Source: Flavobacteriales bacterium
GTDB lineage: Bacteria > Bacteroidota > Bacteroidia > Flavobacteriales_D > Crocinitomicaceae
Assembly (NCBI GenBank): GCA_947470515.1
Contig: CANITF010000003.1
Coordinates: 62,001 to 126,000, forward strand
DNA length: 64,000 nt
Direction of reading: 5' to 3'
Under the pieces are notes generated by a model. That model saw only the letters and a list, made by a program, of their open reading frames with translations. It did no database searches and was not told where the DNA came from. A program made the translations under genes and the position numbers. This document shows, one piece after another, positions 63,352 to 64,000 of the stretch (its first letter is position 1; each line of letters opens with the position of its first letter).

Positions 63352-63860
63352 ATTTAGAAACAATCGCAATAATCTTGGGTGGATTAACTATCGGTTCAGC
63401 ACTGATGGTTATTATCAGTAAACACCCTGTTCGAAGCGTACTATATTTAGTATTGACTTTCTTCATGATTTCAGCCAATTACATTTTGATGAATGCACAA
63501 TTTATCGCTATTGTAAACATCATCGTTTATGCCGGTGCAATCATGGTATTATTCCTTTTCGTACTGATGTTATTGAACTTGAGTCGGGAAAACGAACCCA
63601 AAAGCAGTATCATGGTAAAATTAAGTGCTGTCATTGCTGGCGGAACGTTATTCACTGTTTTTATCGCAGCCTTGAAAGATGGTGTTGCTGTAGCTGCAAC
63701 AACTGCGACAGATGCTGACAGTATCGGTTTGGTTGAAAATCTTGGACATTTATTGTTTACGAAATATGTATTACCGTTTGAAGTGTCTTCGGTCTTGTTC
63801 ATTGCCGCAATGGTAGGAGCTGTGTTATTGGCGAAACGTGAAAAACAAATAATAGAATAA
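63348..63860 (+). CDS. nuoJ: NADH-quinone oxidoreductase subunit J
   Basis: This 170-residue membrane subunit has five helices and the family pattern HPVRSVLYLVLTFFMIS (about residues 26-42) and NIIVYAGAIMVLFLFVLMLL (about 57-76). Confidence 0.94.
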   Translation: MNLETIAIILGGLTIGSALMVIISKHPVRSVLYLVLTFFMISANYILMNAQFIAIVNIIVYAGAIMVLFLFVLMLLNLSRENEPKSSIMVKLSAVIAGGTLFTVFIAALKDGVAVAATTATDADSIGLVENLGHLLFTKYVLPFEVSSVLFIAAMVGAVLLAKREKQIIE

Positions 63861-63862
63861 GT

Positions 63863-64000
63863 ATGGTTTTAGCAACTATTTTCCAAAGTGGTGTTTCGAT
63901 AGAATTTTATATCGTTCTGTCCACCATATTATTTGTCATCGGAATGATTGGCGTAATGATTCGTCGAAATGCAATTATTTTGTTGATGTGCATCGAATTA
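63863..64000 (+). CDS. nuoK: NADH-quinone oxidoreductase subunit K (partial)
   Basis: The ATG at 63863, 2 bp after nuoJ, opens a frame that runs off the right edge. The 46 visible residues include the first helix (IEFYIVLSTILFVIGMIGVM) and IRRNAIILLMCIEL, matching NuoK. The remaining nuo genes are expected beyond the window. Confidence 0.92.
   Translation, partial: MVLATIFQSGVSIEFYIVLSTILFVIGMIGVMIRRNAIILLMCIEL

Overview
The window looks like a chromosome segment from a low-GC member of the Bacteroidota, most likely Flavobacteriales of the Fluviicola/Crocinitomicaceae kind. The evidence is gldF/gldG gliding genes, many secreted proteins ending in type IX secretion (T9SS) sorting domains, Bacteroidota-type promoters (-7 element TAnnTTTG), a fused ccoN-ccoO gene, a short NuoG and a bacillithiol gene. 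No rRNA, tRNA, CRISPR array, prophage or classical insertion sequence was seen. The species assignment is inference.

Layout. 1-4.9 kb: end of gldFG, a cold-shock protein, a small monooxygenase-like protein, an S-adenosylmethionine hydrolase family gene, phoH and purC. 5.2-13.1 kb: a fused cytochrome c assembly protein (CcsB-CcsA), glutathione peroxidase, bshB1 and two secreted T9SS proteins, with many short intergenic repeats between them. 13.1-16.4 kb: a reverse-strand group of a Gre-like factor, a glycosyltransferase, a cysteine desulfurase and a coiled-coil protein. 16.6-27.2 kb: a complete cbb3 oxidase region on the reverse strand (TauE/SafE-like protein, ccoH, ccoG, ccoP, ccoQ, ccoNO, ccoS, ccoI, hemN). 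It is followed by a divergent FNR-like regulator. Three FNR/CRP-type palindromes lie at nearly the same distance from -7 elements and tie these genes into one oxygen-responsive regulon. 28-30.5 kb: paaC, paaB, a Gre-like gene and paaA. 30.6-34 kb: a beta-propeller T9SS protein and a T9SS-secreted lysyl oxidase.

34.2-43.9 kb is the most unusual part. A two-copy cassette contains a tiny protein with a shared G-x-x-G-x-LALG-x-x-GIR-x-W motif, overlapping a large cytoplasmic alkaline-phosphatase-superfamily protein with TPR repeats. Each copy is followed by exported T9SS proteins that share an unusual signal-peptide motif. A stand-alone sulfotransferase lies between the copies, and both large proteins end in what appears to be a decayed version of the same sulfotransferase fold. 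A CRP-family regulator precedes the block. This is my best candidate for an undescribed system.

44-53 kb: an aminotransferase, a VanX-like dipeptidase lipoprotein, two tandem M1 aminopeptidases, a GNAT acetyltransferase and an S9 peptidase. 53.2-53.8 kb: a GxxExxY gene bracketed by about 45-bp inverted repeats, resembling a minimal mobile cassette. 53.9-56 kb: rpsP with a long acidic tail, rimM and a tRNA methyltransferase. 56.1-64 kb: the nuo operon (complex I) from nuoA to a nuoK cut by the window edge.
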